The notes: generated by a model from the sequence alone, not told the origin. A stretch of 64,000 bases of DNA from Actinoplanes lobatus (GCF_014205215.1 NZ_JACHNC010000001.1:9358501-9422500), one strand, 5' to 3'; shown: positions 51,707-60,084, counted from the stretch's first letter. Translations and numbers: made by a program.

Positions 51707-54403
51707 ATGTTTGATGCACCGGCAGTGCAGAAAGTTCGGCCGGCCGCGCACACCGAGATCGGCCGCCTCCTGTCCGCCGCCGCGTCCGGCCGGGGCGGCG
51801 TCCTCGTCGTCTCCGGCGCCCCCGGCGAGGGACGGTCCACCCTGCTGCGCACGTTCGCGGCCGAGCCAGGCTGGACGGTTCTCACCGCCTGCGGGCATCC
51901 GGACGAGCGCGAATTCACGTACGCCGGACTGCGCGGCCTGCTCACCCCCGTCGGTGACCGGCTCGCCCACCTCGCTCCCGCGCCGCGCGAAGCGCTGGCG
52001 CACGCTCTCTGCGGCGCCGGCCCCGGCGATCCGGTCACCCTCGGACTCGCCACCCTCGCCCTTCTGCGTACGGCGACGCGCACCCGCCCCCTGCTGTGCC
52101 TGATCGACGACGCCCACCTGCTGGACCGGGCATCCTGGCAGGCGCTCACGTTCGCCGCCCGCCGCCTCGGCCCGGAGCGGGTCGCCATGGTCTGGTCGTT
52201 CCCGGCCGGCGCCGAACCGCCCGGCCCGCCGGTGCACCGCCTCACCCCGCTGGACCCGGTGGAGTCCCGCGCGATCCTCGCCGGTCACGCCCCCGACCTG
52301 GCCGAGGATGTCGCCGGCACGCTGACCGAGCTGGCCGCCGGCAACCCGGCCGCCCTGGTCGACCTGGCCGCCGCTCTCACCCCGCAACAGCGCCGCGGGT
52401 ACGCCCCGCCGCCGGAGTCGCTGCCCCCGGACAGCCCGCTGCGCCGCCGGCTCGCCGCCGAACTGAGCACCCTGCCGCCCCGGACCCGCCACCTGCTGCA
52501 CCTCGCGGCCGCGGCCCCGGACGCCTCCCCGGACACACTGCTGGCCGCCGCGTCCCCGTCCGGCGAGGCGACCGGGCCGGTGCTCGGGGACTTCGCGGCG
52601 GCCGAGCGGGCGGGGCTGGTCAGCGTCTCGGCGGCGGGCGTGCGGTTCCGTAGTCCGTTGATGCGCGCGGTGGCGTACACGGAAATGCCGGTGGCCCGGC
52701 GCCGGACCGCCCACGCCGCGGTGGCCGGGATTCTCCAGGCGCGTGGCGCGATCCTGCCCGCGCTGCTGCATCGCGCCGCGGCCGCCTCCGGGCCGGACGA
52801 CCGGCTGGCGCGCGAACTGGCCGAGGCCGCCCGCTCGGCGGATCCGGCGGTGGCCGCCGAGGCCCGCCGGTACGCCGCGGCGCTCTCCCCCACCCCCGGC
52901 GGAAGGGCCGGCCTGCTGCTGGACGCGGCCCGCTCGGCGTGGCTGGCCGGCCGCCCGCACGAGGCCGGCCAGCTGATCCGCCGGATCCCGCCGGCCGGCG
53001 GCAACGCCCGGGTCCGGGCCCGCGGCCTGACCGCCGAGATGAGCCTGCCGGAGGGCCGGCCGGGCGCCCGCGACGTGCTGCTGGACGTGGCCGCCGAACT
53101 GGCCGAGACCGATCCGGGCACGGCCCTGGAGGCGCTCGCCCTGGCCGGTGAGTCGGCCTGCCGGTCCGGGGAGCAGAGCCGCTACTCGGCGCTGGCCCGC
53201 CGGGTCGCCGCCGGGCAGCGCGGTGACGAGCCGCCCGCCGTGGCGCTGGCCTTCCACCATGTCGCCGGGCTGGCGCGGATCGCCGACGGTGACGAGCCGG
53301 GCGCGTTCGTACGGCTCCGGGAGGCGGTGGCGCTGGCCGACCGGGTCGCCGAACCGGGCCCGCTGCTGCGCGCCGCGACCGCCGGCATCCTGGTCGGCGA
53401 CCCGCGCCGGGCCGGTGCGCTGGCCGGGCGCGCGGCGGTGCTGGCCCGCGAGGCCGGCGCGGCCGTGCTGGTTCCGCAGGCGCTGGAGCTGGCCGCCCTG
53501 TCCGGGATGGCGGCCGGCGACTACCCGGCCGCGAACGAGGCCGCCATGGACGGCGCGGCGGTGGCCCGCGGCACCGGGCAGCCGATCCTGGCCGGCACCC
53601 ATCTGGCCGTGCTGGCGGTGCTGGCCGCCCTGGTCGGTGACCGGGAGACGGCGCTGACCCGGATCGCGGCGGTCGGCGACGGCCCGTCCCGGCCGCTGTG
53701 CGAATGGGCGCTGGCCCTGCTCGACCTGGTCGACGGGAGATTCCCGGCGGCCGCCGAACGGCTGCTGGCCGTGGTGACCGGACCGCCCGGGCCGGGGTCG
53801 GCGCTGCTGCGGGTGGCGGTGGTGCCGCACCTGCTGGAGGCCGCCGCGCAGATCGGCCTGCGGGAGCCGGTGGAGCCGGTCGCGGTGGCCTTCGACCGCT
53901 GGTCGGGGCGGACCGGGCAGCCGGGCTGGCTGGCGCTGCGGGACCGGTGCCGGGCACTGCGGGCCGACGACGGCGAGGCCGCGGCCGGGCACTTCGGCGC
54001 GGCGCTCGCCCACGACGGGGAGGCCGGCTTCCCGCGGGCGCACACCGAACTGCTCTACGGCCGGCTGCTGCGCCGGCAGCGGCGGCACGTGGCGGCACGC
54101 ACCCATCTGCGCCGGGCCGCCGAGACGTTCCGGCTGATGGACGCCGGGCCGTGGGCGGCGCAGAGCGTCCGCGAGCTGCGCGCCGCCGGTGAACGGGTGG
54201 AGGCGCCGGCGCCCACCGGCCCGGCGCTGACCGCCCAGCAGGAACGGATCGCGTCGCTGGTGGCCGGTGGCGCCACCAACCGGGAGGTGGCGCAGGAGCT
54301 GCACCTGAGCCCGCGGACGGTGGACCACCATCTGCGCAACGTCTTCGCCCGCCTGGGGGTCCGCTCCCGCACCGAGATGGCGCGCCTGATCACGGCCCGG
54401 TGA
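51707..54403 (+). CDS. LuxR-family ATP-binding regulator (LAL type)
   Basis: 898 residues from ATG 51707; the open frame is longer but upstream sequence belongs to the cutinase strand. Walker A is GAPGEGRST with Arg (~43) for Lys, as in the other LAL protein here. Walker B is LLCLIDDAHLLD. A long helical TPR-like region follows, and the C-terminal LuxR HTH reads LTAQQERIASLVAGGATNREVAQ and PRTVDHHLRNVFARLGV. It is divergent from the cutinase gene across 171 bp and so is a candidate regulator of it. Confidence 0.9.
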   Translation: MFDAPAVQKVRPAAHTEIGRLLSAAASGRGGVLVVSGAPGEGRSTLLRTFAAEPGWTVLTACGHPDEREFTYAGLRGLLTPVGDRLAHLAPAPREALAHALCGAGPGDPVTLGLATLALLRTATRTRPLLCLIDDAHLLDRASWQALTFAARRLGPERVAMVWSFPAGAEPPGPPVHRLTPLDPVESRAILAGHAPDLAEDVAGTLTELAAGNPAALVDLAAALTPQQRRGYAPPPESLPPDSPLRRRLAAELSTLPPRTRHLLHLAAAAPDASPDTLLAAASPSGEATGPVLGDFAAAERAGLVSVSAAGVRFRSPLMRAVAYTEMPVARRRTAHAAVAGILQARGAILPALLHRAAAASGPDDRLARELAEAARSADPAVAAEARRYAAALSPTPGGRAGLLLDAARSAWLAGRPHEAGQLIRRIPPAGGNARVRARGLTAEMSLPEGRPGARDVLLDVAAELAETDPGTALEALALAGESACRSGEQSRYSALARRVAAGQRGDEPPAVALAFHHVAGLARIADGDEPGAFVRLREAVALADRVAEPGPLLRAATAGILVGDPRRAGALAGRAAVLAREAGAAVLVPQALELAALSGMAAGDYPAANEAAMDGAAVARGTGQPILAGTHLAVLAVLAALVGDRETALTRIAAVGDGPSRPLCEWALALLDLVDGRFPAAAERLLAVVTGPPGPGSALLRVAVVPHLLEAAAQIGLREPVEPVAVAFDRWSGRTGQPGWLALRDRCRALRADDGEAAAGHFGAALAHDGEAGFPRAHTELLYGRLLRRQRRHVAARTHLRRAAETFRLMDAGPWAAQSVRELRAAGERVEAPAPTGPALTAQQERIASLVAGGATNREVAQELHLSPRTVDHHLRNVFARLGVRSRTEMARLITAR

Positions 54404-54410
54404 GCCGGGG

Positions 54411-54977
54411 TCAGCGGCCCGCGTTCCAGGAGAGCAGCACCGGGTCGGCGTCGTGTTCGAACCCGAGGACCGAGATCGTGCCGGTGTCCAGGCGCAGCAG
54501 CCCACCGCCGGCCGGCGGCAGCCCGATCCAGCGGGCGCCGGCCACGCGCAGACAGTGCCCGTGGGCCACCAGGGCCACATCTCCGCCGAACCCGCGGGCG
54601 CGGGCCAGAACCCGGTCCAGCCGCGCGCCGACCCCGGCCGGGGACTCGCCGCCCGGGCAGCCGTCGGTCCACAGCGACCACCCCGGCCGCCCGGCCCGGA
54701 TACCGGCCGTGGTGACGCCCTCGTACTCGCCGTAGTCCCACTCGGCCAGATCGTCGACCACCTCGGTCACGGTGAGCCCGGCCAGCTCCGCGGTGCGCAG
54801 CGCCCGTTGCCGTGGGCTGGCGAGCACCGCGGCGAAGCTCCGCCCGGCGATCCGTTCCCCGGCGGCACGCGCCTGCCGCTCACCCTCCGCGGTCAACGGC
54901 AGATCGGTGTACGACGTGTGCCTGCCCTCGGCGCTCCACTCGGTCTGCCCGTGCCGGATCAGCACGATCTCCGCCAT
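54411..54977 (-). CDS. Histidine phosphatase (phosphoglycerate mutase-like)
   Basis: 188 residues. IVLIRHGQTEWS holds the catalytic RHG, LASPRQRALRTAEL the second phosphate pocket with Arg, and LVAHGHCLR the second His; EWDYGEYEG is the family proton-donor region. Such phosphatases act on sugar phosphates or other small phosphoesters, and some dephosphorylate glucosyl-phosphoglycerate or alpha-ribazole phosphate. It is convergent with the LAL gene, with only 7 bp between stops. Confidence 0.93.
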   Translation of the reverse strand: MAEIVLIRHGQTEWSAEGRHTSYTDLPLTAEGERQARAAGERIAGRSFAAVLASPRQRALRTAELAGLTVTEVVDDLAEWDYGEYEGVTTAGIRAGRPGWSLWTDGCPGGESPAGVGARLDRVLARARGFGGDVALVAHGHCLRVAGARWIGLPPAGGGLLRLDTGTISVLGFEHDADPVLLSWNAGR

Positions 54978-55000
54978 ACCGCCGCTCCCTCAGGGCCGTC

Positions 55001-55276
55001 TCATGCCAGGCGGTCGTCCCCCGGTACGGCGAGCGGGTGCCGCTCCTCGTCCCGGGCGGCCAGCCGTTCGATGGCCCGCAGGTACTGCGGGCGGGTGATG
55101 TCGCCGCCGACCAGCTGGGCGGCGAGGACGCCCTCGAGGCAGGTCGGCCTGGCGGTCTCCGCGGGCTCCGCGATCGCGGCGGCCGGTGCCCGGTGGGCCT
55201 GGTCGCCCGGTGCGGGCCACAGGGCCAGGATTGCGGCGGCGATCAGACCGAGTGTCGCCACCAGGAGAATCATCAT
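55001..55276 (-). CDS. Small membrane protein with SHOCT-like C-terminus
   Basis: 91 residues with GGGAGG upstream; the first or second ATG may be used. One N-terminal transmembrane helix (MMILLVATLGLIAAAILALW) is followed by a ~70-residue tail ending in a short helical motif (GDITRPQYLRAIERLAA) like SHOCT domains. Function unknown. It sits between the phosphatase and the stress cluster, 24 bp upstream of the phosphatase start on the same strand, so the two may be co-transcribed. Confidence 0.75.
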   Translation of the reverse strand: MMILLVATLGLIAAAILALWPAPGDQAHRAPAAAIAEPAETARPTCLEGVLAAQLVGGDITRPQYLRAIERLAARDEERHPLAVPGDDRLA

Positions 55277-55499
55277 CGGTTACCACCTCCCTACGTGACA
55301 TCCTCGTCACCCAAAGCAATGATCAGCAGGTGAAGCCCGAAAGATCCGTTTCGACACACCGGGCACCCCTCGTACGGGAGACGCGTTCACAACGCCGTTC
55401 GGTTGCAGCGAAGGTCCCGGCCGGAGGGGACCGATTCCCCTGACCCGCACCGGCCGACCGGAGTGGGATGGAGAGGCAGGAACCCACCGAGGAGGAGCC

Positions 55500-56366
55500 A
55501 TGCGGACCGCAACCATCGTCGTCGCCACCGACGGCACCGCGTCGAGCCGGGCGGCGATCCGCTGGGCGGCCCGGGAGGCCGCACGGCGCGACGCCACCCT
55601 CCGGGTCACCCACGTCATCGACTGGCAGCACGGCGAGGCCCGCTACGACCTCGACGGCGGCGGTTTCGCGGCGGCCCGGCAGATCGCCGAAGGGGTGGCG
55701 CGCACCGGCGCCGCACTGGCCCGCGAGGTCGTCCCGGAACTGCTGACCGAGATCGACATCCTGGTCGGCAACCCGGCCGCCCGCCTGCTGGCCCAGACCG
55801 GCGACGCCGACCTGCTGGTGCTCGGCAGCCGCGGCCGGGGCGGCTTCACCAGCCTCGTGCTCGGCTCGGTCAGCCAGCGGGTCGCCATGCACGCCGGGGT
55901 CCCGGTGGTCGTGGTCCGCGGCCGCGGCGACGTCACCGACGGCCCGGTCGCGGTCGGCTTCGACGAGTCCGAGCAGTCCCAGCACACCCTGCGGACCGCT
56001 TTCGAACTGGCCGCCGCCCGGGGCGCCCCGCTCGCCGTGATCCGCACCTACCTGCCGGTGCTGTCGCTCTACATGGGTGTCGCCACGGCGACCGTGCCCA
56101 CCCCCGAGGAGGACGCCGCCGAGCGCCTGCACCTCGAGGAGCAGCTCGCCCCGTGGCGGGAGCGGTTCCCGGACGTCCGGGTGGAGGCGCTGCTCTCGCA
56201 CGACAGCGCCGCGTCCGTGCTGTCCGGCGTCTCGCACGGCGCCCAGCTGGTCGTCGTCGGCAGCCGCGGCCACGGCACCCTCGCCGGCACCCTGCTCGGC
56301 TCCACCGGCCTGCAGTTGCTGCACCACGCCGACAGCCCGGTCTACCTCGACCGGCAGGCCGCCTGA
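55500..56366 (+). CDS. Tandem universal stress protein (two Usp domains)
   Basis: 288 residues. Two UspA domains: IVVATDGTASSRAAIRW and LLVLGSRGRGGFTSLVLGSVS in the first, VAVGFDESEQS and LVVVGSRGHGTLAGTLLGSTG in the second. The GxxG-x9-G[ST] ATP-binding pattern is present in both. These proteins bind ATP and support survival in hypoxia or starvation. A second Usp gene follows 90 bp downstream. Confidence 0.93.
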   Translation: MRTATIVVATDGTASSRAAIRWAAREAARRDATLRVTHVIDWQHGEARYDLDGGGFAAARQIAEGVARTGAALAREVVPELLTEIDILVGNPAARLLAQTGDADLLVLGSRGRGGFTSLVLGSVSQRVAMHAGVPVVVVRGRGDVTDGPVAVGFDESEQSQHTLRTAFELAAARGAPLAVIRTYLPVLSLYMGVATATVPTPEEDAAERLHLEEQLAPWRERFPDVRVEALLSHDSAASVLSGVSHGAQLVVVGSRGHGTLAGTLLGSTGLQLLHHADSPVYLDRQAA

Positions 56367-56401
56367 CGCCGGCTCCGCGTCGTTTCAAGATCAAATTCCG
56401 G

Positions 56402-56428
56402 GGTACGCCGTGAGTAGACCGGCGTATC
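56402..56428. promoter_or_regulatory. Inverted repeat upstream of the second usp gene
   Basis: GG.TACGCCG and CGGCGTA.CC flank a 9-nt centre, 30-55 bp before the second Usp start. It overlaps a CAAGATCAAATTCC word (56386-56399) that recurs exactly at 18213-18226. It may be an operator; this is weak inference. Confidence 0.3.
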
Positions 56429-56456
56429 CGGGGCAAGGAATCCCACCGAGGAGGCA

Positions 56457-56912
56457 ATGATGAGCACCGGATATCTGATCGTGGTGGGCGTCGACGGCTC
56501 CGAAGGCGGCCGCCGGGCCCTGCGCTGGGCCGCCACCGAGGCCGCCGCACGCGGAGGCGCCGTACGGGCGGTGACCGCCTGGTCCTGGGACGGGCTCGAC
56601 TACGGCCCGGCCCCGGCCGAATCCCGCGGCGAAGAACAGGAACGCGCCGTGTGGATGATCGACGCCGAGATCCGGGAACTGGTCAAGGAGCGCGGCTCGC
56701 ACCTGCCGGTGACCGGCGAGGCCGTCGAGGGCTCCCCCGCCGAGGTGCTGTCCGCCGCAGCCCGTGGCGCCGACATGCTGGTCCTCGGCAGTCACGGCCA
56801 CAGCCGGGTGCGGCACACCGTACTGGGCTCCGTGAGCGAGTCCTGCGTACGCATGGCCGCCTGCCCGGTCGTGGTCCTCCCGGTGCCGGCCCACGAGCCG
56901 GCCACCGTCTGA
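56457..56912 (+). CDS. Universal stress protein
   Basis: 151 residues. A single UspA domain: IVVGVDGSEGGRRALRW at the N-terminus and MLVLGSHGHSRVRHTVLGSVSE near the end, with the ATP-binding GxxG-x9-GS pattern. It has its own AGGAGG ribosome-binding site and a strong terminator downstream. It probably acts with the tandem Usp upstream. Confidence 0.93.
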   Translation: MMSTGYLIVVGVDGSEGGRRALRWAATEAAARGGAVRAVTAWSWDGLDYGPAPAESRGEEQERAVWMIDAEIRELVKERGSHLPVTGEAVEGSPAEVLSAAARGADMLVLGSHGHSRVRHTVLGSVSESCVRMAACPVVVLPVPAHEPATV

Positions 56913-56923
56913 CCCCACTTGCA

Positions 56924-56960
56924 GGGAACGGGACGCGCCCCCAGGACGCGTCCCGTTCCC
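56924..56960. terminator. Bidirectional terminator hairpin
   Basis: A perfect 14-bp stem (GGGAACGGGACGCG and complement) with a 9-nt loop lies between the convergent usp gene and the 43-residue gene, 12 nt and 3 nt from their stops. Confidence 0.8.
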
Positions 56961-56963
56961 GTC

Positions 56964-57095
56964 TCAGTGGCGGGCGGCGCCGTGCCGCCGGTGACCGTCG
57001 GGCGGCCAGATCCGGTCGATGATCGACTCCAGCAGCGGGCCGGCCACGATCAGGACCAGGAACAGCAGGACGATGAGCGTCACGACGATGGCCAC
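56964..57095 (-). CDS. 43-residue single-pass membrane peptide
   Basis: A short gene with a GTG start preceded by GGGAGG at 7 nt. The product is a single transmembrane helix (VVTLIVLLFLVLIVAG) plus a charged tail (IIDRIWPPDGHRRHGAARH). It ends right at a strong convergent terminator. The combination of site, helix and terminator makes it credible; function unknown. It lies between stress genes and could be membrane-associated regulation. Confidence 0.6.
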   Translation of the reverse strand: MAIVVTLIVLLFLVLIVAGPLLESIIDRIWPPDGHRRHGAARH

Positions 57096-57325
57096 GAGGG
57101 CACCTCCCGGGTGTGTTCGGCCCTCCGATCGTGCTCCGTCCCCGTACACCCCGACAGTGGGCGATGGTCCCGATCGTCCGCCTTCCGGCCCGTCCCCGGC
57201 CGGCAGGCCGAACGTCCCGAAACGGACGGCCCTTCGGCGGCCACGGAAAGGGATGTTCGGCACCGGTGGCGCCATCGACGGCGGAGGAGAGTCATAGGTG
57301 CAGACAACGTCCCAAGGAGGACCAG

Positions 57326-57910
57326 ATGGCCACCATCGGTCGCGCCACCACAGCCCAGCTGGAAAACGTCGAAGCACCCGGCTCGATGCTCACCCACGGC
57401 GCCGCGCGGGCGCTGGCGGTCCTTCGTGTCGCCACCGGCTTCGTCTTCCTGTGGGCCTTTCTGGACAAGACTTTCGGGCTCGGCTACGCGACGCCGGCCG
57501 AGCGCGCCTGGATCAACGGCGGCTCGCCCACCAAGGGCTTCCTCGCCGGCGTCGAGGTCGGACCGTTCCAGGACTTCTTCCACACCATCGCCGGCGCCCC
57601 CTGGGCCGACTGGATGTTCATGCTGGGCCTGCTCGGGATCGGGGCCGCTCTGATCCTCGGCATCGGCCTGCGGATCGCCGCCGTCTCGGCCGGCCTGATG
57701 ATGGGCTTCATGTGGCTGGCCGAATGGCCGCTCGCCCAGGCGACCGCCGCCGGTGAGGCCACCCACTCGACCAACCCGCTGGTCGACTACCACATCGTCT
57801 ACGGTGTCGTCGCCGTCGTGCTGGCGCTGGCCTACGCCGGCCACACCTGGGGCCTCGGCCGCTGGTGGGCGAAGCTCCCCTTCGTCCGCAAGAACCGCTG
57901 GCTCATCTGA
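57326..57910 (+). CDS. DoxX-like membrane protein
   Basis: 194 residues from ATG 57326 with a canonical AAGGAGG site; the longer reading is rejected. Four to five helices with LRVATGFVFLWAFLDKTF and a loop containing the repeated Trp-rich segments of the DoxX/thiosulfate:quinone oxidoreductase large-subunit-like family. Members take part in redox or thiol stress at the membrane. It lies within a cluster of Usp and DUF1918 genes and ends in a terminator. Confidence 0.85.
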   Translation: MATIGRATTAQLENVEAPGSMLTHGAARALAVLRVATGFVFLWAFLDKTFGLGYATPAERAWINGGSPTKGFLAGVEVGPFQDFFHTIAGAPWADWMFMLGLLGIGAALILGIGLRIAAVSAGLMMGFMWLAEWPLAQATAAGEATHSTNPLVDYHIVYGVVAVVLALAYAGHTWGLGRWWAKLPFVRKNRWLI

Positions 57911-57934
57911 CCCACCCCGTCCCACCCCACCCCA

Positions 57935-57963
57935 GGAGCCCGGCCCCCACAGGGCCGGGCTCC
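57935..57963 (+). terminator. Terminator hairpin after doxX-like gene
   Basis: A perfect 12-bp stem (GGAGCCCGGCCC / GGGCCGGGCTCC) with a 5-nt loop, 24 nt after the stop. Confidence 0.75.
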
Positions 57964-58053
57964 CTCCGCATGTGGTGACGAATTCCGCCCAACCCGGTGC
58001 CCGCGACCCCCGGCGGGTGCATCCTGCTGGAAGGCCATCGAAGGGAGGCGACG

Positions 58054-58242
58054 ATGATCGCGCACGTGGGTGACCGCATCGTGGTGAAGGGCAAGCACGT
58101 CGGCGACGGCAACAAGGCCGGCATCATCACCGAACTGCGGCACCAGGACGGCACACCCCCGTACGAGGTCCGCTGGGACGACGGCCACACCGGCCTGATC
58201 TTCCCCGGCCCCGAGACCCACCTGGAGGGCATCAGCCGCTGA
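58054..58242 (+). CDS. DUF1918 protein
   Basis: 62 residues from ATG 58054, after an AAGGGAGG site. HVGDRIVVKG, RHQDGTPPYEVRW and GHTGLIFPGP are the hallmark strands of the small beta-barrel DUF1918 family, common in actinomycetes near universal stress genes. Function unknown; probably cytoplasmic, possibly nucleic-acid binding. It ends 9 bp before the conserved element that precedes the first type VII cassette. Confidence 0.9.
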   Translation: MIAHVGDRIVVKGKHVGDGNKAGIITELRHQDGTPPYEVRWDDGHTGLIFPGPETHLEGISR

Positions 58243-58251
58243 ACGCACCGC

Positions 58252-58297
58252 GGTCGGATCAAGGACTTCCCGGCGGTTGCGGCGATCGGAGTGCATA
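58252..58297 (+). promoter_or_regulatory. Conserved bipartite upstream element, cassette 1
   Basis: GGTCGGATCAAGGAC (58252-58266) is followed after exactly 26 nt by GCATA, with GGAG/CTCC flanks making a small hairpin over the second block. The same pair with the same spacing precedes cassette 2. This looks like an activator site plus a -10-like element for the four-gene unit. Confidence 0.65.
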
Positions 58298-58337
58298 CGC
58301 TCCGGAGTCCCGAACCGGCGAGAGAAGGGCCGGACCG

Positions 58338-58619
58338 CTGACCGCCGACACCCCCCATCATGTCTTCCTGCCCTGCGCGGCCCTGCCGCGCGGGAGCACG
58401 GAACTGCACCTCGACCTGCATCACACCGAGGACGGGCGGCTGGCGCTGCTCGTCTACTCGTCGCTGGAGCTGCTGGTCGACTGCTGCGGCACGGGCCAGC
58501 CCTGGACGCAGATCCCGGTCACGGATCTGGACCGGATCCAGGCACTCACCGGATTCGAACTCGTTCTCATCGATGCGCGTATACCTCAGCAGCTTCGACG
58601 GGGAGAGGACGAACGATGA
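58338..58619 (+). CDS. SAV_915/SseB-like small protein, cassette 1 (CTG start)
   Basis: 93 residues. The frame has no ATG, GTG or TTG. A CTG at 58338 preceded by GAAGGG is the best start, and similarity to the cassette 2 copy begins just after it. The two align over their whole length (ELHLDL/ELAVDL, LALLVYSSLELLV/VALLVYSALDRLV, CCGTGQPWTQIP/NCGESQPWTVLP, GFELVLID/GFELILLD, IPQQLRRG/IPERLRRG). They resemble the small SAV_915/SseB-like proteins of actinomycetes, of unknown role. The stop overlaps the next gene (ATGA). Confidence 0.72.
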   Translation: MTADTPHHVFLPCAALPRGSTELHLDLHHTEDGRLALLVYSSLELLVDCCGTGQPWTQIPVTDLDRIQALTGFELVLIDARIPQQLRRGEDER

Positions 58620-58897
58620 CCGACCGCCTGCACGTCGACACGGCGCTGCTCGACGCGATCGCCGAACGGCTGATCCGGTCCGGCATGACACTCGACGCGT
58701 CCGGCGGCTCCGCCCCGCCGTCCCCGGACGCCGGGGCCGCGACGCCCCTGGTCGCCGACCTGCTCGCAGCCCTTCTCGGGGCTTCGAGCACGCTGGTCGG
58801 CGGTCTTCACGAGATCGGCGGCCTGGTGACCGACGCGCGCCAGGTGTACGCCCGCGAGGATCGGAACGCGGGTCAGAGCATCAACGGGACGCTCTGA
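58616..58897 (+). CDS. EspC-like small T7SS-associated protein, cassette 1
   Basis: 93 residues, coupled to both neighbours by ATGA and TGATG junctions. It is predicted as a helical hairpin: VDTALLDAIAERLIRSGMTL, a Pro/Gly turn (SAPPSPDAGAATP), then VADLLAALLGASSTLVGGL. This fits the EspC-type family of ESX-secreted or ESX-chaperone proteins (~100 residues). A C-terminal YAREDRNAG replaces the usual Y-x3-D/E secretion tail region (YxxxD/E: YARED). It probably pairs with the WxG protein encoded next. Confidence 0.75.
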   Translation: MTDRLHVDTALLDAIAERLIRSGMTLDASGGSAPPSPDAGAATPLVADLLAALLGASSTLVGGLHEIGGLVTDARQVYAREDRNAGQSINGTL

Positions 58898-60084
58898 TGC
58901 CGATCGACACCCGGTTGGACGGGCGGCCGGATCAGGTGGCCGCCACCGCACGCTGGCTCCATGACCAGCTCGCCTTCGAGGTGAACTCCAGTGCCGCAAG
59001 CCTCCGATCCGCCCACGCCGACGCCACGGAAGGCTGGAACGGCGCCGCCGGTGCCGTTTTCCAGGCACGGATGACCACCAACTCCGAGCGGGCCCGAAAT
59101 CTGCACGCCGGCATCGAGAGCGCCTCCACAGGCCTGACCCGGTACGCCGAACACCTGGCCGAGGCACAGGACCACATGCGGCGGGCCCGGGAGATCGCGG
59201 CCGGTGCCGCCCTACGGGTCGACGGCACGGTGATCCACGAACCCGGGACCGCCCCCGCGACCGGGGCGGGCCTCGACGACCCGACGACGGCGGCCACCCA
59301 TCGACGACAGCAAGAGGCTTACCACCTCGCGCAGGCCGAGGCCCAGAAGGGCCGGACCGCCATGGGCGTCGGCGACGCGATCGTCAAGAACATGTGGGAC
59401 GACGTGCGCCAGAAGTACCACCTCATGGTCGGCGACTTCGTCAACGGAGGCGTCTACGGCGGAATGATGGCGAAGCGTGTCGCCGACCTCAGCGAAGCGG
59501 CTGAGCTGGCGAAGAAGTCCAGCACCGATCTCGCGACGGAATACCGGAAGACGCCGGGCGGCACGCCGAAGTCCCAGGCGCTGAACAATGCCGCGTTCGC
59601 CAAACACCTGGAAGCTCAGAAACTCGACGTCAAGGCGACGAACATCGCACGCCGGGCGGGAAGCAGGATTCCGCTCATCGGGCTGGGTGTCACCGCGGCC
59701 GGTATCGGCTACGACATCACGCACGGCAAGCCGGCGACGAAGGCGATCATCTCCGGCATCGGTGGCGCGGGCGTGGCGGTCCTCGTCGGCGCGGGTATCG
59801 GCACCGTCCTCGGAGGTCCGGTGGGCACCGTCGTCGGCGCGACCCTGGGCGCGGCCGCCGGAACCGCGGTCAGCGCGGTGCTCGACGTCGCCTACGACCA
59901 TCGAGACGAGATAAACCGGGCGATCGGAACCGCGCATCAGGTCGCTTTCGAGACGATCGGTGACGGAGTCGACACGGTCAACAAGACCATCGGCGCAGCG
60001 AACCAGGCTGCCGCCGCGGCGGTCGGCGAGGTCAACGAGGCGCTCGGCAACGGCGCAAAGAAGGTTCTGAACGCCATCTTCTGA
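58897..60084 (+). CDS. WxG-type T7SS substrate with glycine-zipper domain, cassette 1
   Basis: 395 residues. The first ~110 resemble WXG100/T7SS-signal proteins: helix, EGWNGAAGAVFQ (WxG ~46-48), then a second long helix with YAEHLAEAQDHM. A linker (~110-150) and an amphipathic middle follow. From ~255 to ~331 a run of small hydrophobic residues with G-x3-G spacing (IGLGVTAAGIGYD, ISGIGGAGVAVLVGAG, GGPVGTVVGATLGAAAG) forms a glycine-zipper, typical of membrane-inserting or pore-forming proteins. The tail is amphipathic and ends KVLNAIF. I propose a secreted ESX effector, possibly a toxin; no known toxin domain is recognised. Confidence 0.8.
   Translation: MPIDTRLDGRPDQVAATARWLHDQLAFEVNSSAASLRSAHADATEGWNGAAGAVFQARMTTNSERARNLHAGIESASTGLTRYAEHLAEAQDHMRRAREIAAGAALRVDGTVIHEPGTAPATGAGLDDPTTAATHRRQQEAYHLAQAEAQKGRTAMGVGDAIVKNMWDDVRQKYHLMVGDFVNGGVYGGMMAKRVADLSEAAELAKKSSTDLATEYRKTPGGTPKSQALNNAAFAKHLEAQKLDVKATNIARRAGSRIPLIGLGVTAAGIGYDITHGKPATKAIISGIGGAGVAVLVGAGIGTVLGGPVGTVVGATLGAAAGTAVSAVLDVAYDHRDEINRAIGTAHQVAFETIGDGVDTVNKTIGAANQAAAAAVGEVNEALGNGAKKVLNAIF

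Noticed and set aside
51617..54580. 987-codon minus-strand frame over the LAL regulator
   Set aside because: Antisense shadow; the plus strand has ATPase and LuxR domains.
55413..55432. DosR-type operator before the tandem usp gene
   Set aside because: GGTCCC...GGGGACC has the half-sites in the opposite orientation to the DosR box, so it does not fit.
57113..57325. Longer doxX-like protein
   Set aside because: The AAGGAGG site before ATG 57326 fixes the start; the extra residues are Arg/Pro-rich noise.
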